64,000 bases of DNA from Arctopsyche grandis (taxonomy: Eukaryota; Arthropoda; Insecta; Trichoptera; Hydropsychidae). Below, piece after piece: positions 1 to 9,948 of the stretch. The position numbers were made by a program, and so were the translations under genes. The notes under the pieces were generated by a model, which saw only the letters and a list, made by a program, of their open reading frames with translations, ran no database searches and had not been told where the DNA came from. The stretch is taken from contig NC_135355.1 of assembly GCF_051622035.1 (NCBI RefSeq), positions 5,270,001-5,334,000 of the forward strand. Reading direction: 5' to 3'. Every line of letters starts with the position of its first letter. The stretch's first letter is position 1.

Positions 1-540
1 ACTAAACTTGAATTAAATTATAAATACCTACATAAATGGTTTTTAGCATTATATGTATTATTTAGTGAATGTTTTACAATTAATGATAATCAAACATTGT
101 TTAATAATCCCTACTGTGAAAGCAAGCAGTGTGGTTTAAATTATTTTGATGAATATAATGTTTTATCAGAATAAAAGTGATTGCTTTATCTTCATTTTCT
201 TTATTGTCATTTTCTAGATTTATCAGACTAAAGTTTTAATTTTCTGATATAATTTCAAAAACATCACCTGATATAATTTCTCTTGGTAGATTTGCTTTTA
301 AGTAAAACACCTGAAGTTAAAAAAAAAAAACACACATGAAAACCACTTGTTGTCAGAATTAGAATCTTTTAGAATGCTGATTTGTTTAATAATTTGCAAT
401 CGAACAAAATTAAAGAGTGCAGTGCTTTTCTAAGAGAACTCTCTAGAAACTTCTCTGACGAATCACCGATTGGAAATCCAAAATCCGCTGTACATATGTA
501 AAAATCGCTGTACACAATTAACAATCCATTAATTAATTAG
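1..540. other. AT-rich stretch without a recognised gene
   Basis: No coding potential, RNA gene or element boundary could be recognised on either strand. It is plain AT-rich sequence with a short A-run near 319-328. It could be intron of the SH3BGR-like gene, whose first exon lies at 3634-3590 and whose remaining exons must lie to the left, but no exon of that gene was found here. Confidence 0.5.
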
Positions 541-805
541 TCCATAGAGACATCTAGGGATTAAGACTTGAACATAAATTTTTACATATTGTACTTAGAT
601 ATCAAATTCAGATATTGGTGACATAGCAGGTAGGATGGTGTTTGCCAATTTGATAGAGGAACCGTTTCAACAATGAAATCAGATAAATTGGCAAACTCTG
701 ATAGGAAACGATTGACTCGGAGTCGCAAACATCCAAGTGTGACCAGCAGCATTAAAGATTAGCACGGGATCGAACCCGCATCCACCGAGCCATACCATTT
801 ACATA
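541..805 (-). repeat. tRNA-derived SINE, minus strand
   Basis: Reverse-complemented, this begins with a tRNA-like head holding a B-box (GGTTCGATCCC) near 768-780. The body then carries the family signature: a block around TTGCCAATTT, a 'GAAACGGTTCC' segment, and 'CATAGATGTCTCTATGG' near 541-557. The same head and body recur at 25905-26200, 29965-30485 and 31023-31425. It is not a functional tRNA, because the head continues into a conserved non-tRNA body. Confidence 0.75.
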
Positions 806-899
806 TGTACATACATATATGCAGCACTTTGTATTAGTACATCAGAGATATTCGAAAGTAAACCCAATGGGGAATTTTATTTAGAAATTTATTTATTTA

Positions 900-1245
900 G
901 AACTAGCTGAACCCGGCAAGCGTTGCAATGCCACAATATATTTGTTAACGTGGGCCATCCGCTGTGTGTTTGTGGTAAAGCCCCGATTGGTCAGTACATT
1001 CGAGTGCGAGGTAGGCGTGGCGCGATTATTGTCACGCTGGCGGCGTGATGCGTTGAAGGCGGGATAGCTTTACTTTCGCGTCAGTAAAATCGTAATTACG
1101 ATTATCATTAACAGGTTTTTTCCCGTTTTTTTTTACAGTAATCTTCCCAGACATGCATACAACAAATGCTGAAAGTTCCATCGTAATCGGTTCAGTGGTT
1201 TAGGAGCCTATTCGATACACACAGACAGACATTCATTTTTATATA
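900..1245 (+). repeat. Interspersed repeat, probably a non-LTR 3' end
   Basis: It starts with 'CTAGCTGAACCCGGCAAGCG' and ends with 'CAGACAGACATTCATTTTTA' followed by a TA tract. The 'CTAGCTG-CCCGGC' start and 'CAGACAGACATTCATTTTTATATATA' end look like a repeat type often seen in arthropod genomes and thought to be the tail of a non-LTR element. A related start occurs at 7346-7385 (CTAGTTGTTTTACCCGGCTT). The class assignment is from memory and uncertain. Confidence 0.45.
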
Positions 1246-1476
1246 TATAAATTTTAAATTAAAATGAAACTCACTCCAATACACGGCAATAAAACAACAA
1301 ATATCCTGTCCCACGAATGGTGATTTGATCGAATTTGAAATGAATCAGAATTATTCACGCCGTAGAGCAACAAACTGAATATCTCTGCTTGAGTTGCATT
1401 TGAATGCGTTTACATAAACAGTGTTTCTGTGCAGTTACTGGGTAAAGACGTGTCAGCGTTTCGCTATGTACGATAA

Positions 1477-1901
1477 AGGTCTGACCGCACTATGCGTCAA
1501 CCGAACGATACGACGCGACCAAATATTGATTGTATGAAATTGCATGAGACATAACGCACTACGCGACAACCGCATGACTTGCGACAATTATTAAGTTCAA
1601 AAGTAAATTAAGCTTCCTTAAGCCGTGGCAAAAGTTTATGGTATTCTCCTTCATATCGTGACTTTGAAATAGCATGTAGCCATAATCTTTTGGTTTTTCT
1701 CGACTGTTCTCCTTCCTCGCATATCAAAGATACTATAGTAGCGTCCGTTTCGTTCATCTTGCTCCGAGGTACCGAACGAATGATTGACATAATTTACTGC
1801 GTAGTGTTCAAATGCGGCACACGAAACAGTGTGCGCTAATATTGTCGCACACTGTTTCGTCGGGTCGTATCGTTGGGTTGACGCATAGTGCGGTCAGACC
1901 T
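1477..1901. mobile_element. PIF/Harbinger-type non-autonomous element A
   Basis: The element is bounded by terminal inverted repeats starting AGGTCTGACCGCACTATGCG and is flanked on both sides by TAA (1474-1476 and 1902-1904), the 3-bp target duplication expected of PIF/Harbinger. On the minus strand, 1790-1608 is open for 60 codons. Its residues TKRLWLHAISKSRYEGEYHKL look like the conserved N-terminal block of Harbinger transposases (R-L-W-x-H...GEY/F-H). It is therefore a deletion derivative that still holds a scrap of transposase. A second inner inverted pair lies near 1815-1865. Confidence 0.75.
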
Positions 1902-1904
1902 TAA

Positions 1905-2482
1905 GAGGGCTGGACACCAGCGCCTTGTACATACAAACGTATTACACTTCTCCCTTCCTCAATTATGGCACTAGAGAATTTTTTTTAATATGCTACGGAT
2001 ATCCACCATTGAGATGCATCTATCGTTTTATTTTTTTGATTAGTTATTTTTTATAGGAGCTAGGAGCCGCCAAACATCTATAAAATCGCCTCTTTTTTAC
2101 ACCCACGAAACGAGTCCAGCGTGCTTATTTAACGGTCGATTTTAAAAATTAATTTTCTCCTCCGAAACTGGACCAATTTAAAAAAAAATTCATCATCGGT
2201 ATAAGAAAGATATTTACTATGTTTGTGTGGTCGTATTTTTTTAAAAATCAACTGTTAAATAAACACGCTGAATTATTTTCGTAGGGGTAAAAAACAGACG
2301 ATTTTATAGATGTTTGGCGGTTCCTAACTCATATAAAAAATAACTAATCAAAAAAATAAAACCACAGAAACATGCCAATGGTGGATATCCATAGCATATT
2401 AAAAAATAATTACTCTAGTGCCATTATTGAGGAAGAGACGTGTAATACGTTTGTATGGACAAGGCGCTGGTGTACAGCCCTC
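1905..2482. mobile_element. TTAA-flanked foldback element, copy 1
   Basis: The long inverted arms start GAGGGCTGGACACCAGCGCC, and TTAA lies on both sides (1901-1904, 2483-2486). The arms extend over most of the length, so the unit can fold into a hairpin. TTAA flanks suggest piggyBac-type insertion, although the tips do not show the usual piggyBac CCC start. Copies 2 and 3 lie at 2487-3011 and 11875-12402. Confidence 0.65.
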
Positions 2483-2486
2483 TTAA

Positions 2487-3011
2487 GAGGGCTGGACAGC
2501 AGCGCCTTGTCCATATAAACGTACTATACTTCTCCCTTCCTCAATTATGGCACTAGAGAAATTATTTTTTAATATGCTATGGATATCCACCATTGGGGTG
2601 CATCTATCGTTTTATTTTTTTGATTTATTATTTTTTATATGAGCTAGGAGCCGCCAAACATCTATAAAATCGCCTCTTTTTTACACCCACGAAACGAGTC
2701 CAGCGTGCTTATTTAACGGTCGATTTTAAAAAAAATATACCGATAGATGCACAAAAATTATCTTTCTCATACCGATGATGAAATTTTTTTAAAAATTGGT
2801 CCAGCTTTGGAGGTGAAAATAGTAGAATACGAAACCTCGATTTTGTCAATTTAAAATACGTTTTATCTGGTCGAAGCGCAACTGTCGCATTCACTCAATA
2901 TATATATATATTAATATATATTGTCGCATTCACTCAATATATACATACACTCAATATATATATCGAAGAAAGGAACGGTAACAAAATTAAGGTTTCAGGT
3001 TTACAGCCCTC
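2487..3011. mobile_element. TTAA-flanked foldback element, copy 2, in tandem
   Basis: This is the same family as 1905-2482. It shares a TTAA (2483-2486) with that copy and ends at TTAA 3012-3015. The internal segment, with TA-rich short repeats at 2895-2965, closely matches the copy at 11875-12402. A 61-codon minus-strand frame at 2894-2709 is conserved between copies, but only because the DNA is; I see no protein family in it. Confidence 0.65.
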
Positions 3012-3015
3012 TTAA

Positions 3016-3110
3016 GGCCTCGCCTGACCAGCAGCATTAAATATTATCACGGGATCGAACCCGGCAACCTCTCGGTGCTAAACATAAACGCAACCACCGA
3101 TCTGCTGATG
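3016..3110 (-). repeat. SINE head fragment
   Basis: The reverse complement contains the tRNA-like B-box 'GGTTCGATCCCGTG' and the 'TAATGCTGCTGGTCAGG' junction seen in the SINE at 541-805. The body is missing. Confidence 0.6.
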
Positions 3111-3157
3111 CTGCTGGCTTTTGAAATCCAAACGGCCAACGAGTGTAGAAATCGCAT

Positions 3158-3870
3158 GTGGTGAGGGGTAGAGGGGCAGACAGGACACGTAGCATAGCAG
3201 GTAGCACTGCAATAAACAAATACAAACATGGCCGCTGTCTACGGTGTTACGTCCGACACACACAATCTGACAGGAGCGGGGAGTGCAATCAATCGCACGA
3301 TGATGTCAACCGAGAGGGTGTGACTCGGAAGCCTGGGAACGCGAAAGCGCGGCGGGTGGGTGGGGGGGGAGGAGATGGTAATGATGAAGATGGTGATGAT
3401 GAGCAGGCAGGAAAGAGACGACGAGGAGGTGTGTCAGTTGCGAGTGACAGGTGTGTGTGGGCGTGTGCGTGTGTGTGTGTGTGTTGGGTAATGCGAGCCG
3501 GCGGTCGCGGTGTAAATCGGGAAGTGACAGCCGGAGCCCGGGTGAGGGACGAGTGCGGGGTGGGTGTGGGTGTGGGGTGGGAAACAAACCTCCTTGTTGC
3601 CGGAGATGCCGCTGACGTAGACCTTGACCCCCATATTTGCGGCGAGCCGAAGCCGGCTATTCGTGTCGCGACTCGCGACTCGCGACCTGCCGTCGTACAA
3701 CCAGCACTAGCCAACTCCCTCTCGCACACTGACTCCCCGCTCCCGTCCTCGCACTTTTATCTAGCGTCTTTCGTCTCGCTCGCACTCGCGCACCGCGACG
3801 CTCTGCCCGTCTCGCTCTGTCTCGCGGTCGCAGAAGCTCTTCCGCCAGCCAGGGAATGTCAATCTACGCG
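3158..3870. promoter_or_regulatory. CpG-rich island around SH3BGR-like exon 1
   Basis: This is the most GC- and CpG-rich part of the left third, with GT/TG microsatellites near 3460-3485 and 3558-3580. It surrounds the first coding exon at 3634-3590, so 3635-3870 is the likely promoter and 5' UTR and 3158-3589 the start of intron 1. Long frames on both strands here (for example 3158-3949 plus) come from GC-rich low-complexity sequence and show no domain. Confidence 0.55.
3590..3634 (-). CDS. First coding exon of an SH3BGR/SH3BGRL-like protein
   Basis: ATG at 3634 opens 15 codons (MGVKVYVSGISGNKE) that end exactly at a GT donor (3589-3588) in phase 0. The peptide matches the start of SH3-domain-binding glutamic-acid-rich (SH3BGR) proteins, small thioredoxin-fold proteins known in flies as Sh3beta, where the next residues after NKE are encoded by a downstream exon. 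No second exon is visible in 1-3589, so it should lie left of the window. The call rests on 15 residues plus exon-like context (CpG island, donor site), so it is good but not certain. Promoter and 5' UTR should be at about 3635-3870. Confidence 0.7.
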
Positions 3871-3924
3871 TCGTCTTCGCGAATATATGAATATGTCAAC
3901 ACTAGTATATACAACACTAGTATC

Positions 3925-4063
3925 ATATAATATGATACGGTCTCCGTGACAAGACAGAATGTTAAATTACAGAAAACGCAAATATCGGAAGGCAATGATT
4001 AAAAAAAAATGGTGCATGGTAAACGGTACATACTCACTTAATTTGCGCGAGCAGGATATTAAT
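3925..4063. repeat. 'GTAAACGGTAC' interspersed repeat plus hAT-MITE fragment
   Basis: It contains the segment 'ACAGAAAACGCAAATATCGG ... GGTGCATGGTAAACGGTAC', which recurs at 33947-34075, 35953-36095, 37132-37190 and 62700-62840. It joins directly to 'CTCACTTAATTTGCGCGAGC', part of the 161-bp hAT derivative found intact at 33771-33931. The matching other side of this junction is at 5205-5300, across the Harbinger element at 4396-5199. Confidence 0.55.
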
Positions 4064-4395
4064 GAAATAAAAACAGCAATAGAGAAAAATGATGATGAGA
4101 TTATGAAACAAAAGAACACAAAAAAATTGTTTCTTTAAATATAATATTTGTACGCTTAAAAAAATAAAATAAGAAATAAGACTAAAACCCTCTAATAAAT
4201 AAAAAAAAAAAAGCTTGATCATTTGAAAAACAACAAATCCATTGTTTTAATTTGGTCAGCATTTTAATATCACATGCTGTGATAAGTTACTTTTACAACG
4301 GAGAAATATAAAGCAATCTAAATGAATGAAATATGCGCATTAACGCATTCTATATGCGCATCTCGCATATATATTCACGTCTCTCTAGCGTTATA
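4064..4395 (-). repeat. Repeat flank homologous to SRP72 intron 12
   Basis: The reverse complement of this stretch matches 49276-49590 in SRP72 intron 12 nearly base for base ('CTCTAGAGAGACGTGAATAT'-like start, then 'CAGCATGTGATATTAAAATG'). The inverted homology continues through the adjoining Harbinger element. The two blocks together make an inverted duplicate pair about 44 kb apart. Confidence 0.7.
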
Positions 4396-5199
4396 AGGTC
4401 TGTTCATGCCTAGTCAGCACGTACCGACTTCAGCAGGTATCCGGCCGTACGAAAAGTATTCTTTGGTACATTTTGTATGGGTATATTCATACCAACCGTC
4501 ACATTTACGCCACGGCAGGCTTACAGCAGTGCCCGACATTTCCCGTTTATATCTTACAGCAACATCCGTCAACGTATCGTATCCGTTTTTTGCCATCGTG
4601 GAAATATACACGCGAATTACGTGCCATGAGTCTGCCGCTTTGCTGTTTTGGACCAATTATCGATAGTGACAGTTGACAGCTGTTCAATCTTTCGACATAG
4701 TTTTGGCGCAAATATTTAAAAAAAATATATTTTTTTACGGAAATATTTAAAAAAAAAATTGTCCATCATCCACAAGCTCCTTATACAGTGTCCAAAACTC
4801 CTTCGGTTTTTCTATTTTTTAACATGGGATGCACATCAAAACGCCTCCGTGCTTTTTTATTGCCTTCTTGATCTTCTTCTTCCGATTCTCGGAAACTCGA
4901 TTATACATAATTTTTCGTTCGATAAACGCCGAAACATTTTTGCTGACTTGTATTCTGACGCGTAGCTACGAATGCACGTGTATGCATTCATATTGTAAGT
5001 ACTCGAAAATACGACGTAAGCAATATTGTGCCGTATCGTCATGGCCTGTAATGTATAAGTAAGCCAATTTTGCCTTGCACTCGGTCTAATTGCTGTAAGC
5101 GTGACGTGACCGCGACGTGTAGGTAGATATGAATAGAAATGTAAAAAAATGACATATTTGAAACGGAGTCGTGCAGTGCTGTTAAGTATGAACAGACCT
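4396..5199. mobile_element. PIF/Harbinger-type element B, copy 1
   Basis: The termini are AGGTCTGTTCAT...ATGAACAGACCT. It is an inverted near-copy of 48488-49275. On the minus strand it encodes remnants of the transposase N-terminal block that is better kept in the second copy (RRRFDVHPMLKNRK...GEFW). The first seven terminal bases, AGGTCTG, are the same as in element A at 1477-1901. A 208-codon minus-strand frame (5483-4857) crosses the element boundary and is not a gene. Confidence 0.65.
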
Positions 5200-5204
5200 T
5201 TAAT

Positions 5205-5300
5205 GTGCGCGCGCAGAATACGGGAGGAAAAACATGTTCTTCTTGTTCCTGTTGTATCCTGCTCGCGCAAATTAAGTGAGTATGTACCGTTTACCATTTC
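5205..5300. mobile_element. hAT-MITE fragment
   Basis: It holds 'TTTAATGTGCGCGCGCAG' through 'TATCCTGCTCGCGCAAATTA', equal in order to the reverse complement of the interior of the 161-bp hAT element at 33771-33931. Both tips are missing. Confidence 0.55.
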
Positions 5301-5374
5301 TCCGTTGTTTATTGTGTGTTTTTGAATGCATTGTGCAATTTTTCTACATACCTTCGATTCCCCGCTAAGTCTCG

Positions 5375-5790
5375 TTGCTGGCCAGACCTTGATTTGTATA
5401 GGTCGATCGTTTCTTATCACAATTTGCCAATTTTTCTGATTTTCATTGAAACGATCCCTGTAAAATTGTCGTTTCCTTCCCAATTTTCTGTTGCGAACCT
5501 TTAGTTATTGTTATATCTTAGGTTTCGCCATATTGCTCACCATAGATGTCTCTGTGGATGTTAATCGAATATAAAATTCGTATTGTTACATGAAAGTTAT
5601 TCATCGTTATTTATCGTACTAATACGATGTTGTAATATATGTATACTGACCATAGATGTCAGATATTTAGATTTACATGTATCTATGTAATAATTATGTG
5701 GACCAGGAAGGCGCATTTGGGGTTTACCTGTTAAGCCTTCCTGGTATATTTGTATATATGTATGTAAAAATAAAATAAAATAAATAAATA
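5375..5790 (+). repeat. SINE, head lost
   Basis: It carries the SINE body ('GCTGGCCAGACCTTGATTTG', 'TTGCCAATTTTTCTGATTTTC', 'CATAGATGTC') and a 3' tail with a stem-loop, CCAGGAAGGC...GCCTTCCTGG at 5703-5745, followed by an A-rich end. The same stem-loop tail occurs at 56243-56290 in BUD23 intron 5. Confidence 0.6.
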
Positions 5791-5794
5791 CCTC

Positions 5795-6100
5795 CTTTAC
5801 GTTTCACTTACGACTGCAATTCAGGAAAAAGTTTGCCTCTTATCCGATCGTTTTATACTTTGCCATATTGCTCATTTTGGTCGTCAATATAAGTAAACTA
5901 GTGAATAGATGAAATATCATCGCATGGGTATAAAATTATTATATACCCGTATAAAACTAAAAAAAAATCTGGAACCGGAACCGTTATTTTCGTAGACTCT
6001 CATAGATAGTTTTCAATTCTTTATTTGTAATAATTTTCAATTCTTACAGTTAACGTTAACAAAATGTTAATTAAAGTTAACAAAATGTAATATTTTCCGA
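5795..6100. repeat. Fragment of a moderately repeated sequence
   Basis: 'CGTTTCACTTACGACTGCAA ... TTGCCTCTTATCCGATCG ... ATTGCTCATTTTGGTC' recurs at 11310-11400 (inverted), 44440-44690 and 57500-57790. The class is unknown, and the rest of the stretch is AT-rich without features. Confidence 0.5.
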
Positions 6101-6194
6101 TTATACACAAACGGTCATTGACCTCGTAACGTTGAATATTATTATTACACATAACAAATTACGTGCATATACATATGATGTGTATTTACAACAC

Positions 6195-6300
6195 GTATTC
6201 TGGGCGAGGATATGGCGTGCGGTGCGGGCTCGTGAGAACATTTCGTTTGGATCGGAGGGTCCGAGGTTCGATTCCCAGCGCCCGCGGTAAATGAAATAAT
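6195..6300 (+). repeat. tRNA-derived SINE or tRNA pseudogene
   Basis: It contains a good Pol III B-box (GAGGTTCGATTCCC near 6268-6281) and an outer GCGGGC/GCCCGC pairing. However, no proper T-arm or D-arm can be folded, so I do not call a functional tRNA. Confidence 0.4.
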
Positions 6301-6489
6301 TTTTTTTCTCGAATATCGTCAAAATATAAATAATTTAAATTTAAATATAAATAATTTAAATTTAATTAAAAATAAATCTATAAAAAAATAGTTCAAAACC
6401 TCGCTAAATGAAATTATTAAAATTACGTATTTTATATGGCGAGAAGGAATATTTCAATAAATGTTTAAAAAAAAAGGCGAAATGAAGAA

Positions 6490-6860
6490 TTGGATTTGGC
6501 GTGATGTACGTGACCATTAGCTCAATTTAGACCTATATTCCGGCTATTTAGGGTGATTGGTTCGAGTCGCGACAAAGTCGTCTCGTCGAAAAATGAATTT
6601 ATCGATTTTTATCGATTCGTTCATTATGTTCGGCGAGAGATAGGACACACACACACACCCACACACACAGATTACCGTCTTTATATATATGATGATGGCG
6701 CAAAAATATCGTGTAAGACGCGTTTGAAATTTGAATTTCTGAAAAGTGACTGACGTCTATCCAGTTCTTAGTTTTAAACATAGATAGCGGTATTAAAATA
6801 AAATTATTGGTATTCAAAATTATAATTTTATATTCAAATTATAGAAGAGGTATGTTTTTA
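6490..6860. repeat. Diverged copy of the 'GATGGCGGTAGTAAAAT' repeat with an (AC)n tract
   Basis: The '(A/C)GCGTTTGAAATTTGAATTTC ... TTTTAAACATAGATAGCGGT ... AAAATAAAATTATTGG' segment recurs near 11160-11290 (inverted), 44565-44690 and 57720-57775. An AC microsatellite lies at 6645-6669. There is no gene. Confidence 0.45.
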
Positions 6861-6904
6861 AAAACTGGTTTTTTTTACCGATGTTTGCCCATCTTGCGAG
6901 TATT

Positions 6905-7300
6905 ATAAACAAACAAATAATACATACGTCGAGTACCAAGCATCAAATACGACTGATGCTACAATTATTTAGGATTGTCTGTGGACAATCGTCACTTGAC
7001 AACGATATGACGCCTAAATCCACTTCTATTAATATACTAACATTTCTCTGGTTGTACCCGATGATGGTCCGGTGATTACTGGTCACAAAGCGCTCGCCCA
7101 AAAGTCACTAAAATCTCTAACGGAACATCTGGCAGCCGAAAAGTCCATCATACTGACGATAACTAACATACTAACGAGAACTCGAGTGCCAAATATTCCG
7201 TATTCGCGATTTTCATGGCAAAAATTGTCTTTTGGCCGATCGTGATGTGACTAATAATCCAATTACCCCCGATGACATGTCATCGCATACGTGTTGGCAT
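6905..7300. repeat. Composite repeat shared with 28725-28835 and 57796-57950
   Basis: 6925-7040 ('CAAGCATCAAATACGACTGA ... GGACAATCGTCACTTGACAA') matches 28730-28830. 7065-7200 ('ACTGGTCACAAAGCGCTCGC ... CTAACGAGAACTCGAGTGCC') matches the left part of the foldback unit near 57796-57940. There is no coding content. Confidence 0.5.
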
Positions 7301-7626
7301 ATTTCTGATATATAATTTCGAAAGATACTTAACTAGTCTATTTTATAAATTAACTAGTTGTTTTACCCGGCTTCGCTCAGTATTTGTAATATAAACAGCT
7401 TAAAGATGGTGAATCTAATAGTAAATATTCATTTGTTTTTTTTTTAATTTATTTTAATCGAAAAAAATAACCAAGTTAGGCAATTATTTCTTAATTTGAC
7501 GTAACATAAATAAGAGCTCTTAAAAATGTATATTTTAGATCTCTACGACCAATAAACTGAACATATTACCTCTTATCTGACTGAATCAAGCAACAATTTT
7601 TATTTATTACCGTAATATACGGGTTT

Positions 7627-7970
7627 GGTGCAAACGATCGACAAGCGCCAGACAGACTGAACCACAGATCAACTGGATGGCTGCTTTAAACGCAATTCTC
7701 GACTTCACGAATGATAGATTGCACATCAGATGACGAGTAACCTTTCGATGTGCACAGATGCAATTATTAAAATTGAGTTGGATCTTTCTGGCGAGTTAAA
7801 TAAGGCAAAATTCGGAACTAAAGTATCAGAAGCACAGAACGTATACAGGGTAGGTACGTCGGGACTTCGGGTAGATTTCGCTTAGTGTACGTGCGAGCAG
7901 TGCGCACGCATAAGGTACACGCACAGTTAATCTGTGGTTCAGTCTGTCTGGCGCTTGTCGATCGTTTATC
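7627..7970. mobile_element. Foldback MITE, family F1, copy 1
   Basis: The inverted termini are GGTGCAAACGATCGACAAGC, about 45 bp well matched. The core, 'ACCTTTCGATGTGCACAGAT' to 'GATCTTTCTGGCGAG', is shared with 16600-16949 and 57942-58345. There is no transposase. A second internal inverted pair (GACAGACTGAACCACAGAT) extends the stem. Confidence 0.65.
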
Positions 7971-8008
7971 GTCTATCAGTTTTTTTTCAGACTTGTCAGG
8001 AGTCAATA

Positions 8009-8700
8009 GCATTGAAGTATAATGTATAGAATAGTCATTCCTAACAAAAGTATCGCTTAAAAGCGAGCCATCGAAGAGAGAGACGGAAAGTCAGAAGAGA
8101 GACAAGAGAGTGAGGAAAAAAAATTCGTGGAAGTGATCATCCCTTACAACAACTGGACAAAACAGCTGACATCTCCGGGCACACGGATTTTTTGTGGCAA
8201 CATTTTTAGGGGCTGAGAGCAATTCTATGCATACTACTTCAATGTAGATAAAGTAATAATTAAAGGGCGGATAGAGAGCGTGCTTTTTCTTGGAATCACG
8301 GCGTTTTGGGTCTATTCACAAAGCTAGAGTGCAAAAAAAAAAAGGTTCGGTGAACCTTTAACAAAGGTTCATCATAAAAATGAACAATGCACAACGAACA
8401 ATAAACAAAGAACGGCACGCTTCCGGTCCTACCTCTAGTAATAATAACGTTTTTCAATGAGTGAGGCTGGTCCGAACATCTAGCACGTGCACATACAGAT
8501 GTTCGGACTTTGTCGAACTAATACTACCACACAATTTCACTAGTAGAGCCTATTTCAAAGAGATCCTACTGCTACAGAGCTTAACAAACAACTGAGCAAA
8601 ACAGCCGAAATCTCCGTCTGCACGGAGTTTTTGTAGCAACATTTTTGGAAGCTGAGAGCGCTTCTACCCATTCTACTTCTATGGTCAAGAGATATAAAAT
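8009..8700. repeat. Interspersed repeat also found in SRP72 intron 4
   Basis: 8009-8130 ('TTGAAGTATAATGTATAGAA ... AGCGAGCCATCGAAGAGAG') and 8484-8690 ('CACATACAGATGTTCGGACT ... GAAGCTGAGAGCGCTTCTAC') match 44012-44130 and 44166-44365 in order. The copy here has an extra block between the two, including 'GGTTCGGTGAACCTTTAAC' at 8343, related to 46399-46417. It is a mobile element of unknown class. Confidence 0.55.
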
Positions 8701-9948
8701 TAAACTTGAGTCTTTATTGTGGACCAAGTCATGAATGCCATTTGGCATTCATGACTTGAAAATGAAAACATTGAAACTGAAAGTATATTTCATAAATTTA
8801 TCATTTAAAAACAAAATATTTAATCTAGAATTAAAAGTTTTGAATATAATCATTTTGATTCAGTAAAAATGTTCAAACAATACACAAATTTCTTAGAATA
8901 TGTAATCGATATTTTTCCAAATTATATTAGATGAGGTAAACTAATTTTCAAACAAAATCAAACGGGGAAATCCTGTTTTGTTCGTTGATATGTTATCAAG
9001 CGCTCTTTCACAGTCACAATGAAAAATCCAATCTTTGATATACAAATACATAACATTGTATACTTAGTGTCGAACCAAACACCACATAGTACGTGACTTC
9101 TTCGCAACTACTATACGTATGAGTACTTTCTTATTATTTTATAACATTACAGTTATGTACATTCTAAGTTTGATTTGGTATTTTGGCTTATTCCTACACT
9201 AATACCAAAATAATTTAATTTTTATATATATTTGTACATACATAATAGATAAACGTCAACGTCCAGAAGCCTAGTGCCGATCCCAAAACCCAAATTAAAA
9301 ATGTGGGCTATCTCATTACTGCACTCAAATCTACAAAAGAGAACGTAATTTTTCTAAATTAATTAATTTACACACTTTATAAACCGAATCCAGAGAAGAA
9401 TGGCCGTGTTTTTGTTTAAATTGTTAGATTTCTCGCTAAGAGATTACCAAAGTTCCGCTTCGATCAACTGCAATTTTTTTCACCGCTCGTTAACAGCTAG
9501 TGCAATATGCGCTAAGAGGTCACCAACCTTTTTCCCTCCGTGTGATTCACCTTAGCTATAAATATTTCCAATGACATTTGTTAAGAAGTCATACAGACAC
9601 GCGGCATTAAAACCAAATGCCATTTTGCAGTCATAAATAAATTGTAACCTCAAATTATCATAAACGAGAGCCAAAGATAAACTAAATTCTGGTTTTCATT
9701 GCTCGTTATCGAGCCTTATCTGTAAGCAAATTCGTGATTAATTTCACCGTTTGATAACAAACACTTGTATCACTTGATAAAAAAACATAAAAATTATGTA
9801 CATTTCTTGCAGTGTTCAGATAATACTGTATATTAACCTATTAAAATAAATGTAAATATAAAAATATTTATATAATAGTATTGCAAACTTTAGATAAAAA
9901 TGTGTATTATAAAATAACCAGTCCTACTTACTGGCTATCGTGTAAATA
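8701..9948. other. Intergenic upstream of the first FADD-like gene
   Basis: AT-rich, with no gene or clear element recognised. It should contain the promoter of the gene starting at 9949, but I cannot point to a specific regulatory site. Confidence 0.5.

Noticed and set aside
3158..3949. 263-codon open frame on the plus strand
   Set aside because: Low-complexity GC-rich composition with Cys-Val and Gly runs from microsatellites, open on both strands, and overlapping a likely exon and promoter on the other strand.
4857..5483. 208-codon open frame on the minus strand
   Set aside because: Crosses the right end of a Harbinger element, a hAT-MITE fragment and a SINE body, so it is a chance fusion of repeats.
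6195..6300. Possible functional tRNA
   Set aside because: A B-box is present, but no full cloverleaf can be folded.
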